Shown piece after piece: positions 8,538-17,082 of a DNA stretch of 64,000 bases (position 1 is its first letter; every line of letters begins with the position of its first letter). The translations under genes and the position numbers were made by a program. The notes below the pieces were generated by a model, which was not told where the DNA came from, searched no databases, and worked only from the letters and a program-made list of their open reading frames with translations. Source of the stretch: Oleispirillum sp963668495 (lineage in GTDB: Bacteria > Pseudomonadota > Alphaproteobacteria > Rhodospirillales > Rhodospirillaceae); the NCBI GenBank assembly GCA_963668495.1, contig OY764545.1, positions 930,001 to 994,000 on the forward strand, given 5' to 3'.

Positions 8538-10289
8538 TTATTTTTCGTAAACTCTAAGATAAAGATCCATTTCATCTTTATAGGACATTAGGGGTTGGTA
8601 AAGCTTGTGGTATGCATGGCCGATGGCGCCGCTGAATAGTCTCAGTTTTGGGACGTGTTCGCCAGTGCGGAGTATGTGGTCGTTTGCGATGCCTGGATAC
8701 GGGTCAACATAAATAATTTCACTGATTCCAAGGTGGTAGGCTTTTTTAGAACATAGTTCACAGGGGCTAGCAGTTGAGAATAGTAAGCCTCCCTCAATGC
8801 CTTGGCCACCGTATTTCGTTATCTGTAAAAATGCATTCTCCTCGGCGTGTAGAGAGCGCGTGTGAACTTGGTTACCTCTCTTCTTTGGGTTGGTTTCATT
8901 GTAAATATCTTTAAAACAATAACAGTCTGATAGTCCTTCTGTTCTCAGTGCGTTAACTTTTTCATTAGAGAACTCCTTGTTTAATTGCTCCCTAAACGCA
9001 TCATCTTCTCTTTCAAACTTACTGTAAATTATACAGTGTTCTAAAGCGGATGAATCCATAAGCTCACTTGCGCTTCTGAGCGTGCAGGAGGTTTGTTTTG
9101 CTGGAGCGTCATTCCAGCCAATAGCTTTAACTGAGTGATTACTATCTGTGATAACCGCGCCAACCTGCCTTGAAATACATCCGGAATTCAATTTGGCTGT
9201 ATACGCGATTTGCATGCCACGTTCGTAGGGAGATGGGGCAACTAGGCCGGGATGGAATATGAGAGATATATACCAACAAAGCTGTGCTTTTAGGCATGAT
9301 GTATCATGCTCATCTCTGTTCGGATTGTTAATGTGGATGTCAGCAATTTCGATGCATTTTTGGATGTTTTGAGAGGTGAACTTTTTTGTTCCATCAAGCT
9401 TTGATGGGTACTCTTTTCCATCGAGCACTTTAATTTGTTCGTCTGAAAGTTTATGATTCTCCCTTAGGTGATTTATTCGCGCTTGATTTGGTGTATTTAT
9501 AGAGAAAAGGAAGAAATGAGAGTATCTCTGATGAAAGAATGTTGCTTCATATGGATTTCTGATTGCATCAATAACAATTAATGTTTTTTCAATTTTATTG
9601 AATTTGTTGTTGGCGCCAATCATCTTAATAATTCTATTAATGATATTTGGCATCTCAAATATTTTATCAGGGTTAAAATCTGCTTCAAAAGCATTTCCGG
9701 ATGATCTTATGTTGTCTCCAACTGCCTGATAAATTTTTGAATAGGTATTTTTGTCCAATTTATTGGAAAATATTTCTTTCATCTTAGTGCATAATTTAGG
9801 CAAATCACTTTGAAGAAATAATACCCCTAGATGGCAGTATTTTTCATCCTGTATTTTTTCTTTCCATATATCTTCATTTTCGACATAGCTCGCATACGCT
9901 TCTGTCTTCTCGTGAAATTCATCATAGAGATCTTTGATTTCATTGAACGCTCCTTTAACTTCTCCAATTTTATGTTCAGATTGTTTTGTGACAAAGCTGC
10001 AAAATTCATCAAATGAATGTTTCGTGATAAATAAAGTAAGAATTGCTCTTACTTCAATAATCGTAAATGCATTCCAGCGTTTTAAGAGATAGTCTCTCAC
10101 GATAGAGTATTGCTTCTGTCTTTTCTGGGAATTGTGAAATCTTGAAGCTTCGGGAAATGGAAAATTGGTGTCAGACAAGATTTTGGCGGTTGTTGTACAC
10201 CCGGAGCCTGTGCGGCCAGTTAAGCCAATCACTACAAACTTCTCATTCTGTTTATTAACATGTGAGATTGGATTTTTCATATCACTCAT
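8538..10289 (-). CDS. Anti-phage deoxycytidine nucleotide deaminase, AvcD/DcdV family
   Basis: The 583-residue protein has the two-part layout of AvcD/DcdV. The N-terminal P-loop kinase-like domain carries GLTGRTGSGCTT (Walker A at Gly25–Thr32). The C-terminal cytidine/deoxycytidylate deaminase domain carries the zinc site HAE (481–483) and PCELC (509–513). Family members convert dCTP/dCMP to dUTP/dUMP on phage infection and deplete the deoxycytidine pool; in Vibrio they are held inactive by a small RNA (AvcI) encoded just upstream. The start at 10289 has AGAGGGGG directly upstream. The Walker lysine is replaced by cysteine. The gene is AT-rich against its surroundings and lies in a block with an ankyrin and a nuclease-like gene. 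The family call is from architecture and motifs. Confidence 0.85.
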   Translation of the reverse strand: MSDMKNPISHVNKQNEKFVVIGLTGRTGSGCTTTAKILSDTNFPFPEASRFHNSQKRQKQYSIVRDYLLKRWNAFTIIEVRAILTLFITKHSFDEFCSFVTKQSEHKIGEVKGAFNEIKDLYDEFHEKTEAYASYVENEDIWKEKIQDEKYCHLGVLFLQSDLPKLCTKMKEIFSNKLDKNTYSKIYQAVGDNIRSSGNAFEADFNPDKIFEMPNIINRIIKMIGANNKFNKIEKTLIVIDAIRNPYEATFFHQRYSHFFLFSINTPNQARINHLRENHKLSDEQIKVLDGKEYPSKLDGTKKFTSQNIQKCIEIADIHINNPNRDEHDTSCLKAQLCWYISLIFHPGLVAPSPYERGMQIAYTAKLNSGCISRQVGAVITDSNHSVKAIGWNDAPAKQTSCTLRSASELMDSSALEHCIIYSKFEREDDAFREQLNKEFSNEKVNALRTEGLSDCYCFKDIYNETNPKKRGNQVHTRSLHAEENAFLQITKYGGQGIEGGLLFSTASPCELCSKKAYHLGISEIIYVDPYPGIANDHILRTGEHVPKLRLFSGAIGHAYHKLYQPLMSYKDEMDLYLRVYEK

Positions 10290-10309
10290 TGCATCCCCCT
10301 CTTTGCATA

Positions 10310-10337
10310 TTTATAGAAGTGTCAAAATATTAGTTAA
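10310..10337 (-). promoter_or_regulatory. Candidate promoter of the AvcD-type gene
   Basis: On the minus strand TTAACT (10337–10332) and TATAAA (10315–10310) are spaced 16 bases apart, 20 bases upstream of the deaminase start. If used, it gives a very short leader, so the upstream small ORF or RNA would need its own promoter. Confidence 0.4.
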
Positions 10338-10433
10338 TCACCTTTTGCGCGTAAACGTAAAAATAGCAAGATCAGGATAATGTTGGTCGTAATAGTGACG
10401 GAGTGCGGTTTGGTTGGTGTAAAAATCTGCCAT
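10338..10433 (-). CDS. Small ORF upstream of the AvcD-type gene, possible antitoxin RNA locus
   Basis: A 31-codon ATG frame (MADFYTNQTALRHYY…) ends 48 bp before the deaminase start, on the same strand. No family is recognised, and its Shine-Dalgarno sequence is weak. In Vibrio the AvcD inhibitor was first taken for a small ORF at exactly this position and then shown to act as a non-coding RNA (AvcI). This stretch could therefore be a true small protein, part of an AvcI-like RNA, or chance. The position is the main argument. Confidence 0.35.
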   Translation of the reverse strand: MADFYTNQTALRHYYDQHYPDLAIFTFTRKR

Positions 10434-10487
10434 CAATTTAATACTGGAGTATTATGGGCGCACGTTTAACACGTTGGGGGAAGGGCT

Positions 10488-11117
10488 GTGAAAAATACTG
10501 ATTGGTCACAAGTGTTGCTTGATGCGGTTAACCACGTAAAAGACCGTTTACCACTGGCAATGACCGCCGATGGCTGCCGCGAGGCATGGCTGCAGGCAGA
10601 AATCATGATGTATGCAGAGGGTAATGCCAACTACAGCATTTGGACCAATACGGAGCCTGTCATTTGGGCCAAAGGCGGGAAACCGGGTGGACAGAAGTAT
10701 GATCTAGCCAGCTATGAAAATGATGGTGCCGTGGCAATGGTTGGCGAAGTGAAAATTATCGGTTGGAACTTCCAGCACAAATGCATTTTTGGTCGAAAAA
10801 GCCATTTGCTGCGAGAGCTGATGCAGGAGAAAGCTGATAGCAAATGCTTCACAGCCAATCAGGTGGATGATGGTGAGCGAGCCGGGTGGTCACTGATTGA
10901 GGATGCGGCCCGTCTGATGCGGCATCCGTGTAAGAACAAGTGTCTATTGCTGGTGATCCTTGATCCTAAGGACACCTCAAAACTCACTGCGAAACAGCGA
11001 GCTTTTCACGAAGCACTGCATCGAATTCAGTTCGAGAATCTGGATTACAAAACTGAAAAGTTCGGCGACATTACGGTCAAGGTTTGGATGCTGCCGGAAG
11101 CAAAATCCGATCATTAA
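10488..11117 (+). CDS. PD-(D/E)XK nuclease-like protein of unknown function
   Basis: This 209-residue protein starts at a GTG preceded by a purine-rich GGGGGAAGGG. I do not recognise a named family. The N-terminal half has the layout of the PD-(D/E)XK fold: a helix with Glu38 (AWLQAEIMM), an Asp72 (QKYDLASY), then a strand GEVKII with Glu87 and Lys89 in the E-x-K spacing. A later GWSLIEDAARLMR helix follows. No membrane segment or signal is visible. It is divergent from the AvcD-type gene, and its last 4 bases overlap the end of the convergent moeB-like gene. Its location suggests accessory or defence cargo; nuclease activity is inference. Confidence 0.6.
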   Translation: MKNTDWSQVLLDAVNHVKDRLPLAMTADGCREAWLQAEIMMYAEGNANYSIWTNTEPVIWAKGGKPGGQKYDLASYENDGAVAMVGEVKIIGWNFQHKCIFGRKSHLLRELMQEKADSKCFTANQVDDGERAGWSLIEDAARLMRHPCKNKCLLLVILDPKDTSKLTAKQRAFHEALHRIQFENLDYKTEKFGDITVKVWMLPEAKSDH

Positions 11118-11860
11118 GTGCTGCAGATGGGGCAATCCGGGTCGTGGGGGATGCGTACGGTTCGCATGTGCCCCTTCAGGCCGTCAAATATTCGCAGAGT
11201 GCCGACTATATCTGGCTCCAGACCAAGGATCAGTTTGATCACGGTCAGGGCTTGCCAACTGCCGATGACGCCCGCCATTGCGCCAAGAATGCCAATATCG
11301 TCGCACCCGGATTCCCGTGGTGGAGGAGCTGGGTTGAAACAGCGATAGCACGGTCCACCCTGCGCAGGGTCCAGAACTGCAACCATCCCGTCAAAGCCTT
11401 GCACGGCGGCGGAGACAAAGGGGATTTTGTGCCTGACACAGGCATCGCTGAGGGTAAAGCGAGCATTAAAGTTGTCACAGCAGTCAATTACCAGATCCAC
11501 ATCCTGAATGTGGGTGTGAACGTTCGAGGCCGTGATGCGGTCCTCAATCACTGTAACATGACAGTCAGGATTGAGCGCGGTTAGGCGTTTTCCGGCTTTG
11601 TCGGCTTTTGGTTGTCCAACCGATGGTGTGTCGTAAAGCACTTGCCGTTGCAGGTTGGACAGAGCCACGGTGTCGTCATCGGCAATGGTGATATGTCCGA
11701 TGCCGGCAGCGGCTAAATACAGCAAAAGGGGAGAGCCGAGACCTCCGGCTCCCACCACCAGTATTTTGGTATCCAGCAGCTTGGCCTGCCCGGAGCCGCC
11801 AACCTCCGGCAAAAGAATTTGCCGAGCATAGCGGGTGTTTTGGTCCGGGGTCAGGCTCAT
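11114..11860 (-). CDS. moeB: MoeB/ThiF-family adenylyltransferase (HesA/MoeB/ThiF)
   Basis: This E1-like enzyme adenylates the C-terminal glycine of a ubiquitin-like sulfur carrier (MoaD or ThiS). The 248-residue protein has the ATP-binding GAGGLGSP (from Gly37), the adenylation motif ALSNLQRQVLY and DCCDNFNAR. Two zinc Cys pairs, CYRC and CPIC, are visible; the latter is at the extreme C terminus. No rhodanese domain is present, so it is the short bacterial form. It is the last gene of the coaBC–dut–rrf2–cysK run, 21 bp after cysK. MoeB and ThiF cannot be separated from sequence alone; the adjacency to cysK fits sulfur transfer. Confidence 0.85.
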   Translation of the reverse strand: MSLTPDQNTRYARQILLPEVGGSGQAKLLDTKILVVGAGGLGSPLLLYLAAAGIGHITIADDDTVALSNLQRQVLYDTPSVGQPKADKAGKRLTALNPDCHVTVIEDRITASNVHTHIQDVDLVIDCCDNFNARFTLSDACVRHKIPFVSAAVQGFDGMVAVLDPAQGGPCYRCFNPAPPPRESGCDDIGILGAMAGVIGSWQALTVIKLILGLEPDIVGTLRIFDGLKGHMRTVRIPHDPDCPICST

Positions 11861-11881
11861 GATACTGGTCCTTAATTTGGT

Positions 11882-12847
11882 TTATTGCAGGCCATCGAAC
11901 AGCGGGGTGGACAAATACCGCTCTGCAAAGGACGGAATGATCACCACGATGCGTTTTCCGGCATTTTCCGGACGTTGCCCGATTTCAATTGCTGCGGCAA
12001 GGGCCGCGCCGGAGGAAATGCCCACTGGCACTCCTTCGGTTTTTGCCACCTGGCGGGATGTGGCAATGGCAGTTGCCGTTGCGACCTGAATGATTTCATC
12101 AATCACATCACGTTGCAGCACATCGGGGACAAAGCCCGCGCCAATTCCCTGAATGCCGTGGGGGCCGGGCGCGCCACCTGACAATACCGGGCTGTCTTCC
12201 GGTTCGACGGCGATGACTTTCAAATCCGGGTTACGGTCTTTCAGCGCCGTACCGACACCAGTAATGGTGCCGCCGGTGCCGACGCCGCCGACCAGAATGT
12301 CAACTTTGCCATCCGTATCGGCCCAGATTTCTTCCGCCGTAGTGTGGCGGTGGATCTCCGGGTTCGCCGGGTTGGCAAACTGTTGCAAGATGATGGCTTT
12401 CGGCAATTCGTTTTGCAGCTCTTCGGCCTTTTCGATGGCGCCTTTCATGCCTTTTGCCGCAGGGGTCAGGATTAACTCTGCTCCCAACAGGGCCAGCATT
12501 TTGCGCCGCTCGATTGACATGCTCTCCGGCATGGTCAGAATCAGGCGATAGCCTTTTGCCGCGCTGGCAAAGGCAAGGGCAATGCCAGTATTGCCGGATG
12601 TCGGCTCAATGATTGTGGTGTCTTGATCAATCAAGCCGCGCTTTTCAGCATCTTCGATCATGGCGAGGCCGATCCGGTCTTTGACGGAGGCCAGCGGATT
12701 GAAGAATTCAAGCTTTGCGGTCAGGTCAGCCGTGACCGCATTGTCTGCGGCAAGGCGGCTGAGGCGCACCAGCGGTGTTGCACCAATGGTGTCAAGGACA
12801 CCGTCATAAATGCGGTTACGGAAACCGGAGGTCGGAGTGGTGGACAT
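11882..12847 (-). CDS. cysK: Cysteine synthase A (O-acetylserine sulfhydrylase)
   Basis: The PLP enzyme makes cysteine from O-acetylserine and sulfide. The pyridoxal lysine is Lys56 in NPLASVKDRIG. The substrate loop TSGNTG and the phosphate-binding loop GTGGTITG are intact, as is SSGAA near the C terminus. The length of 321 residues is normal for the CysK class. It is 48 bp downstream of an Rrf2-type regulator gene on the same strand, a pairing that suggests regulation by cysteine or sulfide status. Confidence 0.95.
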   Translation of the reverse strand: MSTTPTSGFRNRIYDGVLDTIGATPLVRLSRLAADNAVTADLTAKLEFFNPLASVKDRIGLAMIEDAEKRGLIDQDTTIIEPTSGNTGIALAFASAAKGYRLILTMPESMSIERRKMLALLGAELILTPAAKGMKGAIEKAEELQNELPKAIILQQFANPANPEIHRHTTAEEIWADTDGKVDILVGGVGTGGTITGVGTALKDRNPDLKVIAVEPEDSPVLSGGAPGPHGIQGIGAGFVPDVLQRDVIDEIIQVATATAIATSRQVAKTEGVPVGISSGAALAAAIEIGQRPENAGKRIVVIIPSFAERYLSTPLFDGLQ

Positions 12848-12895
12848 GGGGGAAGGTCCTTTTTATCCAGATTAACAACAAGCAGGGGAAATGGC

Positions 12896-13345
12896 CTAAA
12901 TTTCATAGACCAAGCGTTCTTGAGCAGAGCAGGGAACGTCTTGTTTTTGTGCGCGTGTGCACAATTCGTCGATTGATGTGGCGTCGAGCCGCTCCATCAT
13001 GTCGTGATGCAGTTCGGTCCACAGGGGTTGAATGACGCGCAAACCCATATCGGAGGTCGGCATGGCGTCATCGGGGAGTGTGTCATTGGCAAGAACGACA
13101 CGGACAATATCACCGACGGAAATCCGTCGCCGTTCACGGGCCAGTCGATAGCCGCCCTTTGGCCCCCGTACACCGATCAGGATGTCGTGCCGGACCAAGG
13201 CCTGCAACGTCTGTTCCAGATAGCGGCGCGGGATGCCTTGCCGTTGGGTGATCTCCCGACTTTGCACCGGGTGCCCCCCGGCATTGTAGGCAATGTCGAG
13301 AACGGCTTCGATGGCGAACAGGACTTTTTTCGACGGTGTCAGCAT
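12896..13345 (-). CDS. Rrf2-family transcriptional regulator
   Basis: The chosen start (ATG 13345) has AAGGAAA upstream and gives MLTPSKKVLFAIEAVLDIA, the usual Rrf2 N terminus; the longer frame to 13438 would overlap dut. A winged-helix DNA-binding domain occupies the first 80 residues (SREITQRQGIPRRYLEQTL recognition helix, RGPKGGYRLAR wing). The IscR-type three-cysteine cluster after residue 90 is absent; only two cysteines lie near the C terminus, so Fe-S binding of the IscR kind is unlikely. By its place next to cysK it may work like CymR, the Rrf2 protein that controls cysteine metabolism and binds CysK in Bacillus; this is inference. Confidence 0.85.
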   Translation of the reverse strand: MLTPSKKVLFAIEAVLDIAYNAGGHPVQSREITQRQGIPRRYLEQTLQALVRHDILIGVRGPKGGYRLARERRRISVGDIVRVVLANDTLPDDAMPTSDMGLRVIQPLWTELHHDMMERLDATSIDELCTRAQKQDVPCSAQERLVYEI

Positions 13346-13358
13346 GCAGATGATTTCC

Positions 13359-13823
13359 TTATTTCGCACCGGTGGAGCCAAAACCACCTTCGCCGCGATC
13401 CGTGTTTGCCAAATCCGTAGTCTGGGACTGCCAGGCAATACGTGTGACCGGGGACAACACCATCTGAGCGATGCGTTCGCCGCGGGCGATGGTGAATGCC
13501 TCTGTGCCGAGGTTGATCAGAATCACGCCGACTTCGCCGCGGTAATCGGAATCAATGGTGCCGGGGGTGTTCAAAACCGTTACGCCGTGCTTCAGGGCAA
13601 GGCCAGAGCGCGGGCGGACTTGCGCCTCATGTCCGTAAGGGACGGCAATTTTGATACCGGACGGGATTAAGACGCGTTGCCCCGGTTCCAAAACAATCGG
13701 TTCATCAATGGCGGCCAAAAGGTCTACCCCGGCAGAGCCAGAGGTTTGATACTTCGGCAAAGGCAAATCAGCGCCATGGGGGAGGCGGAAAACCGGGACA
13801 GTGACGGGAATGTTGATGCTCAT
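13359..13823 (-). CDS. dut: Deoxyuridine 5'-triphosphate nucleotidohydrolase (dUTPase)
   Basis: The trimeric enzyme hydrolyses dUTP to dUMP and pyrophosphate. All five motifs are visible in order: AGVDLLA, PRSG, NTPGTIDSDYRGE (catalytic Asp), GERIAQMV and the C-terminal P-loop-like RGEGGFGSTG. Length is 154 residues, normal. Its ATG overlaps the end of coaBC by 4 bp, so the two are translationally coupled, an order conserved in many proteobacteria. Confidence 0.97.
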   Translation of the reverse strand: MSINIPVTVPVFRLPHGADLPLPKYQTSGSAGVDLLAAIDEPIVLEPGQRVLIPSGIKIAVPYGHEAQVRPRSGLALKHGVTVLNTPGTIDSDYRGEVGVILINLGTEAFTIARGERIAQMVLSPVTRIAWQSQTTDLANTDRGEGGFGSTGAK

Positions 13824-15019
13824 GCGAGTGCCTCTGCAATACGGCGTGCCAAACGTTTGGCAACCTCGGTTTTATTCAGTGACGGCCAGTTGTCCTGACC
13901 GGTGGCAGAAATGATGTGAACGGTGTTGGTGTCGCCGCCAAATGTGCCTTTGGCAGGGGAAACATCATTGGCGACGATCCAGTCGCAGCCTTTGCGTTCC
14001 AGCTTTTGCCGGGCATGGTCGAATACGTTTTCCGTTTCCGCGGCAAAGCCGACAACCAATTGCGGGCGTTGTGATCCTTGAGCGGATAGCGTTGCAAGGA
14101 TGTCCGGGTTTTGTTCCAGCTCAATACAGGGCGGGGTGCCGCAGGCAGTTTTCTTAACCTTTTGGACGGCGGCATTTTTGACGCCCCAATCGGCAACGGC
14201 AGCGGCGCATACGGCAATATCTGCCGGAAGTTCCGCTTGGCATGCCGCCAACAGGTCTTTGGCACTTTCAATGTGGATGGTTTTTACCTGTGCCGGGTCG
14301 GGCAAATTGACCGGACCACTGATTAGGGTGACATCCGCCCCAAGTTCTGCCAAGGCAGCGGCAATGGCGTGTCCTTGTTTACCGGAAGAACGATTGGCAA
14401 TAAAACGGACCGGATCAATGGGTTCCACGGTTGGGCCGCTGGTGACGATGGCTTTTTTGCCTGCCAACGGGCGCTCAATGGAGACCAAGCCTGCGATGGC
14501 GTCGACGATTTCCTGTGTCTCAGCCATACGACCATAGCCGTATTCTTTGCAGGCCATCCAGCCTTCGTTGGGGCCAACCGTGTGAATGCCACGGCTTTTC
14601 AAAGTATTCAGATTGGCCTGTGTTGCGGCGTGCTCCCACATGCGCACATTCATTGCCGGGGCAATCAAAACCGGTTTATTGGTCGCCAGCAGCAAGGCAG
14701 TTGCCAACTGGTCCGCCAATCCGGCAGCCATTTTCGCCATGATATCCGCAGTTGCCGGTGCAACCACCAAAATGTCCGATTGACGGGACATTTCGATATG
14801 GTTCATACCGCTTTGATCATCTGGCGAAAATTGCTCGCACAGCACTTCATTTTCAGATAAAGCCGCAACGGAAAGCGGTGTGACGAATTCCCGCGCATTC
14901 GGTGTCAGGCAGCAACGAACGCTGGCGCCCTGTTCCCGCAATCGTCGGATCAGGTCAAGGCACTTATAAGCCGCAATCCCACCGGCGATAATCAGGAAAA
15001 CCTTTTTTCCAGAAAGCAT
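13820..15019 (-). CDS. coaBC: Bifunctional phosphopantothenoylcysteine decarboxylase / phosphopantothenate–cysteine ligase
   Basis: The protein carries two steps of coenzyme A synthesis. The N-terminal CoaC flavoprotein half (about 1–185) shows GGIAAYK, the catalytic histidine in NHIEMSR, and PAMNVRMW with its conserved asparagine. The C-terminal CoaB half begins near KKAIVTSGPTVEPID and contains FIANRSSGKQG and the lysine-rich substrate loop KVKKT. At 399 residues it has the usual length. It leads the minus-strand run that continues with dut, rrf2, cysK and moeB. Confidence 0.97.
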   Translation of the reverse strand: MLSGKKVFLIIAGGIAAYKCLDLIRRLREQGASVRCCLTPNAREFVTPLSVAALSENEVLCEQFSPDDQSGMNHIEMSRQSDILVVAPATADIMAKMAAGLADQLATALLLATNKPVLIAPAMNVRMWEHAATQANLNTLKSRGIHTVGPNEGWMACKEYGYGRMAETQEIVDAIAGLVSIERPLAGKKAIVTSGPTVEPIDPVRFIANRSSGKQGHAIAAALAELGADVTLISGPVNLPDPAQVKTIHIESAKDLLAACQAELPADIAVCAAAVADWGVKNAAVQKVKKTACGTPPCIELEQNPDILATLSAQGSQRPQLVVGFAAETENVFDHARQKLERKGCDWIVANDVSPAKGTFGGDTNTVHIISATGQDNWPSLNKTEVAKRLARRIAEALA

Positions 15020-15450
15020 GTGTCATTTCCCACAAATTAACCCCTTCAGTATGTAAATACGAATAGGGGCGGCATATGTAAAGAGGGAAACGAAGAATTC
15101 GGCGGTTTTTTTTGTGCCATGGCACGGATTCATGGCATACCATTAATGCAACAAGGCTGCATGTGAACTTTATGCCTGTCATCAAAGAAACATGATGATA
15201 GGGAATGACGCGTTCCGGGCGATTTCATATCGGTTCCGACATGGAATATAAATCCACCAGGTTGGTGTACGGTTCAGGATTTAAGTAAGCAAGTTATCCT
15301 AAGGAAAATAAGCATTGTTCTGTGTGCGCAACAAAATATTGGCTGTTGCCGTCTTGGTGTATAAATGGATTGCATGATGAAATTATGCGGAATGTGGTCA
15401 GGCAACTGCCACCATGAAGTCGCGGTTGATTCTGCGTGGAAAGGAATTGA
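15020..15450. other. Long divergent intergenic region between coaBC and the rseC-like gene
   Basis: This 431-bp stretch has no supported gene. It contains a perfect 12-bp palindrome GTGCCATGGCAC at 15114–15125, followed closely by CATGGCAT, and otherwise AT-rich sequence. Promoters for both divergent transcripts must lie here, but no clear hexamer pair can be assigned. Confidence 0.5.
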
Positions 15451-15927
15451 ATGACTGATTTGAATCGCATGTCCGAACCGGAGTCGTCACCCAATACATG
15501 TGGGCCGTCAGCGGTTGAACGTGTAGTACAAGTGGAGCATGTTAATCAAGGTATGGCGACCGTGGTTGCGGACCCATTATCTGCATGTAAGGGCTGCGCC
15601 CAGAATCAATCCTGTGGGCAGGCGACACTGTCGGGAATGAAAAAACCCATGCGGTTACAGGTGCGCAATACTTTACAGGCGCAGGTCGGCGATTGGGTTG
15701 TCCTTGCCGTTCCGGGTGGGTCATTGCTGCGTGATCTGGCTATTGGATACGGTGTGCCCTTGGTTGGGTTTCTGTGTGGCGGTCTGCTGGGCAGCATATA
15801 TGGAGATAGCCTTGCTGTGATGTTCGCGGCGGTGGGGTTGGGGCTCGGCATTATTTTGTCGCGGTGGATGGTGGCATCGTCTGCGCCATCGCAGCCCACA
15901 ATGATACGCAAAACCACTGCCCCGTGA
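15451..15927 (+). CDS. RseC/MucC-family (SoxR-reducing-type) membrane protein
   Basis: The 158-residue protein has an N-terminal cysteine cluster CKGCAQNQSCG followed by two hydrophobic segments (about 92–112 and 115–137), the layout of the RseC/MucC family found in SoxR-reducing (Rsx/Rnf-linked) systems. It is 6 bp upstream of apbE, which supplies covalent FMN to Rnf and Nqr subunits, so the pair suggests a link to a membrane flavin–Fe/S electron-transfer complex encoded elsewhere. The start with AAAGGAA upstream is convincing. Confidence 0.8.
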   Translation: MTDLNRMSEPESSPNTCGPSAVERVVQVEHVNQGMATVVADPLSACKGCAQNQSCGQATLSGMKKPMRLQVRNTLQAQVGDWVVLAVPGGSLLRDLAIGYGVPLVGFLCGGLLGSIYGDSLAVMFAAVGLGLGIILSRWMVASSAPSQPTMIRKTTAP

Positions 15928-15933
15928 AATTGA

Positions 15934-17082
15934 ATGAGAATGACAATGCTATTTGATGCAAAATCAAAACGACATGTGCAGCCCAAAAAATCCGCGCGGA
16001 TGACAGTACTTGTAACAGCAATGTGTGCGCTGCTGTTAGCCGGGTGCAGTGACGAACAACCGCCGACAGAATACAAAACGACGGCCTATGTCTTTGGCAC
16101 GCTGGTGGACATAACCATTCGTGGCACGGATACCCAATCTGCAGAGGCAGCGGACGCGGATTTAAGTGCTGGGTTTCAGGACCTTCACAATGATTGGCAT
16201 GCGTGGAAGCCGCTGGGGGAATTGGCTGCAATTAATGGGGCATGCAAGAGCGGAGGAACCGTTACGGTTGGCGATAAAACCTTGATAGCACTGCAAAAGG
16301 CCAAGGATTTTGAAATCAGTAGCCATGGACTGTTCAATGCCGCGCTGGGACGAGTGATTGGTTTATGGGGATTTCATTCCGATACGTTGCCAAAGGGCGA
16401 AAAACCACCGTTTGATCAAATTGATGCATTGGTGGCTCAGTCACCCTCCATGGCTGATATTCGGATTACCGGGCATGATGTTATGTGTATCAACCCGGCA
16501 GTTTCCTTGGACTTTGGCGGTTTCGGCAAAGGATTGGCACTGGATTGGGCCTTGGATCGCCTGCAATCCAAGGGCATTGCCAATGCACTGATCAATGCCG
16601 GAGGTGATGTCAGTTCGATGGGGCACTATGCGGAAGCCGATACCGGACGGCCTTGGCGAATTGGAATACGACATCCGAAAACATGGGGCGTTTTGGCGAG
16701 TGTGGACGTGGATCACGATGAGGCTGTGTATACCTCAGGGAATTACGAACGCTATAACGAGCAGGATGGAATTCGCTATTCCCACATTATCGACCCACGT
16801 AACGGACGCGCAGTGCAGTCTATTGTGTCCAGCACGGTCATCCATACGGACAGTGCCTTGGCGGATGCCGCAGCGACGGCCTTGTCTGTGGCTGGGTTGC
16901 GTGATTGGCCCCGGATTGCCGCAGATATGGGTGTGTCTCAGGTGATGGTGGTGGATGAAACTGGGCACATGTATGCAACGCCTGACATGCGTGCGCGTTT
17001 GATTTTCGGAAGCGAAACCAAACCGGAAATAACCGTGGTCCCGTTACCGACGGCTTCACCCAAATCAGCCGTTGCGCAGTAG
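15934..17082 (+). CDS. apbE: FAD:protein FMN transferase (lipoprotein)
   Basis: ApbE uses FAD to attach FMN covalently to threonine residues of exported or membrane proteins. A basic N terminus, a hydrophobic core and the lipobox LLAGC indicate a lipoprotein anchored in the cell envelope. Family landmarks include VFGTLVDI, DFGGFGKGLALD, NAGGDVSSMG, the Mg-binding region SHIIDPRNGR and TDSALADAAATALSV. At 382 residues it is slightly longer than the 340–350 typical. Its end overlaps the convergent J-domain gene by 18 bp. Confidence 0.92.
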   Translation: MRMTMLFDAKSKRHVQPKKSARMTVLVTAMCALLLAGCSDEQPPTEYKTTAYVFGTLVDITIRGTDTQSAEAADADLSAGFQDLHNDWHAWKPLGELAAINGACKSGGTVTVGDKTLIALQKAKDFEISSHGLFNAALGRVIGLWGFHSDTLPKGEKPPFDQIDALVAQSPSMADIRITGHDVMCINPAVSLDFGGFGKGLALDWALDRLQSKGIANALINAGGDVSSMGHYAEADTGRPWRIGIRHPKTWGVLASVDVDHDEAVYTSGNYERYNEQDGIRYSHIIDPRNGRAVQSIVSSTVIHTDSALADAAATALSVAGLRDWPRIAADMGVSQVMVVDETGHMYATPDMRARLIFGSETKPEITVVPLPTASPKSAVAQ

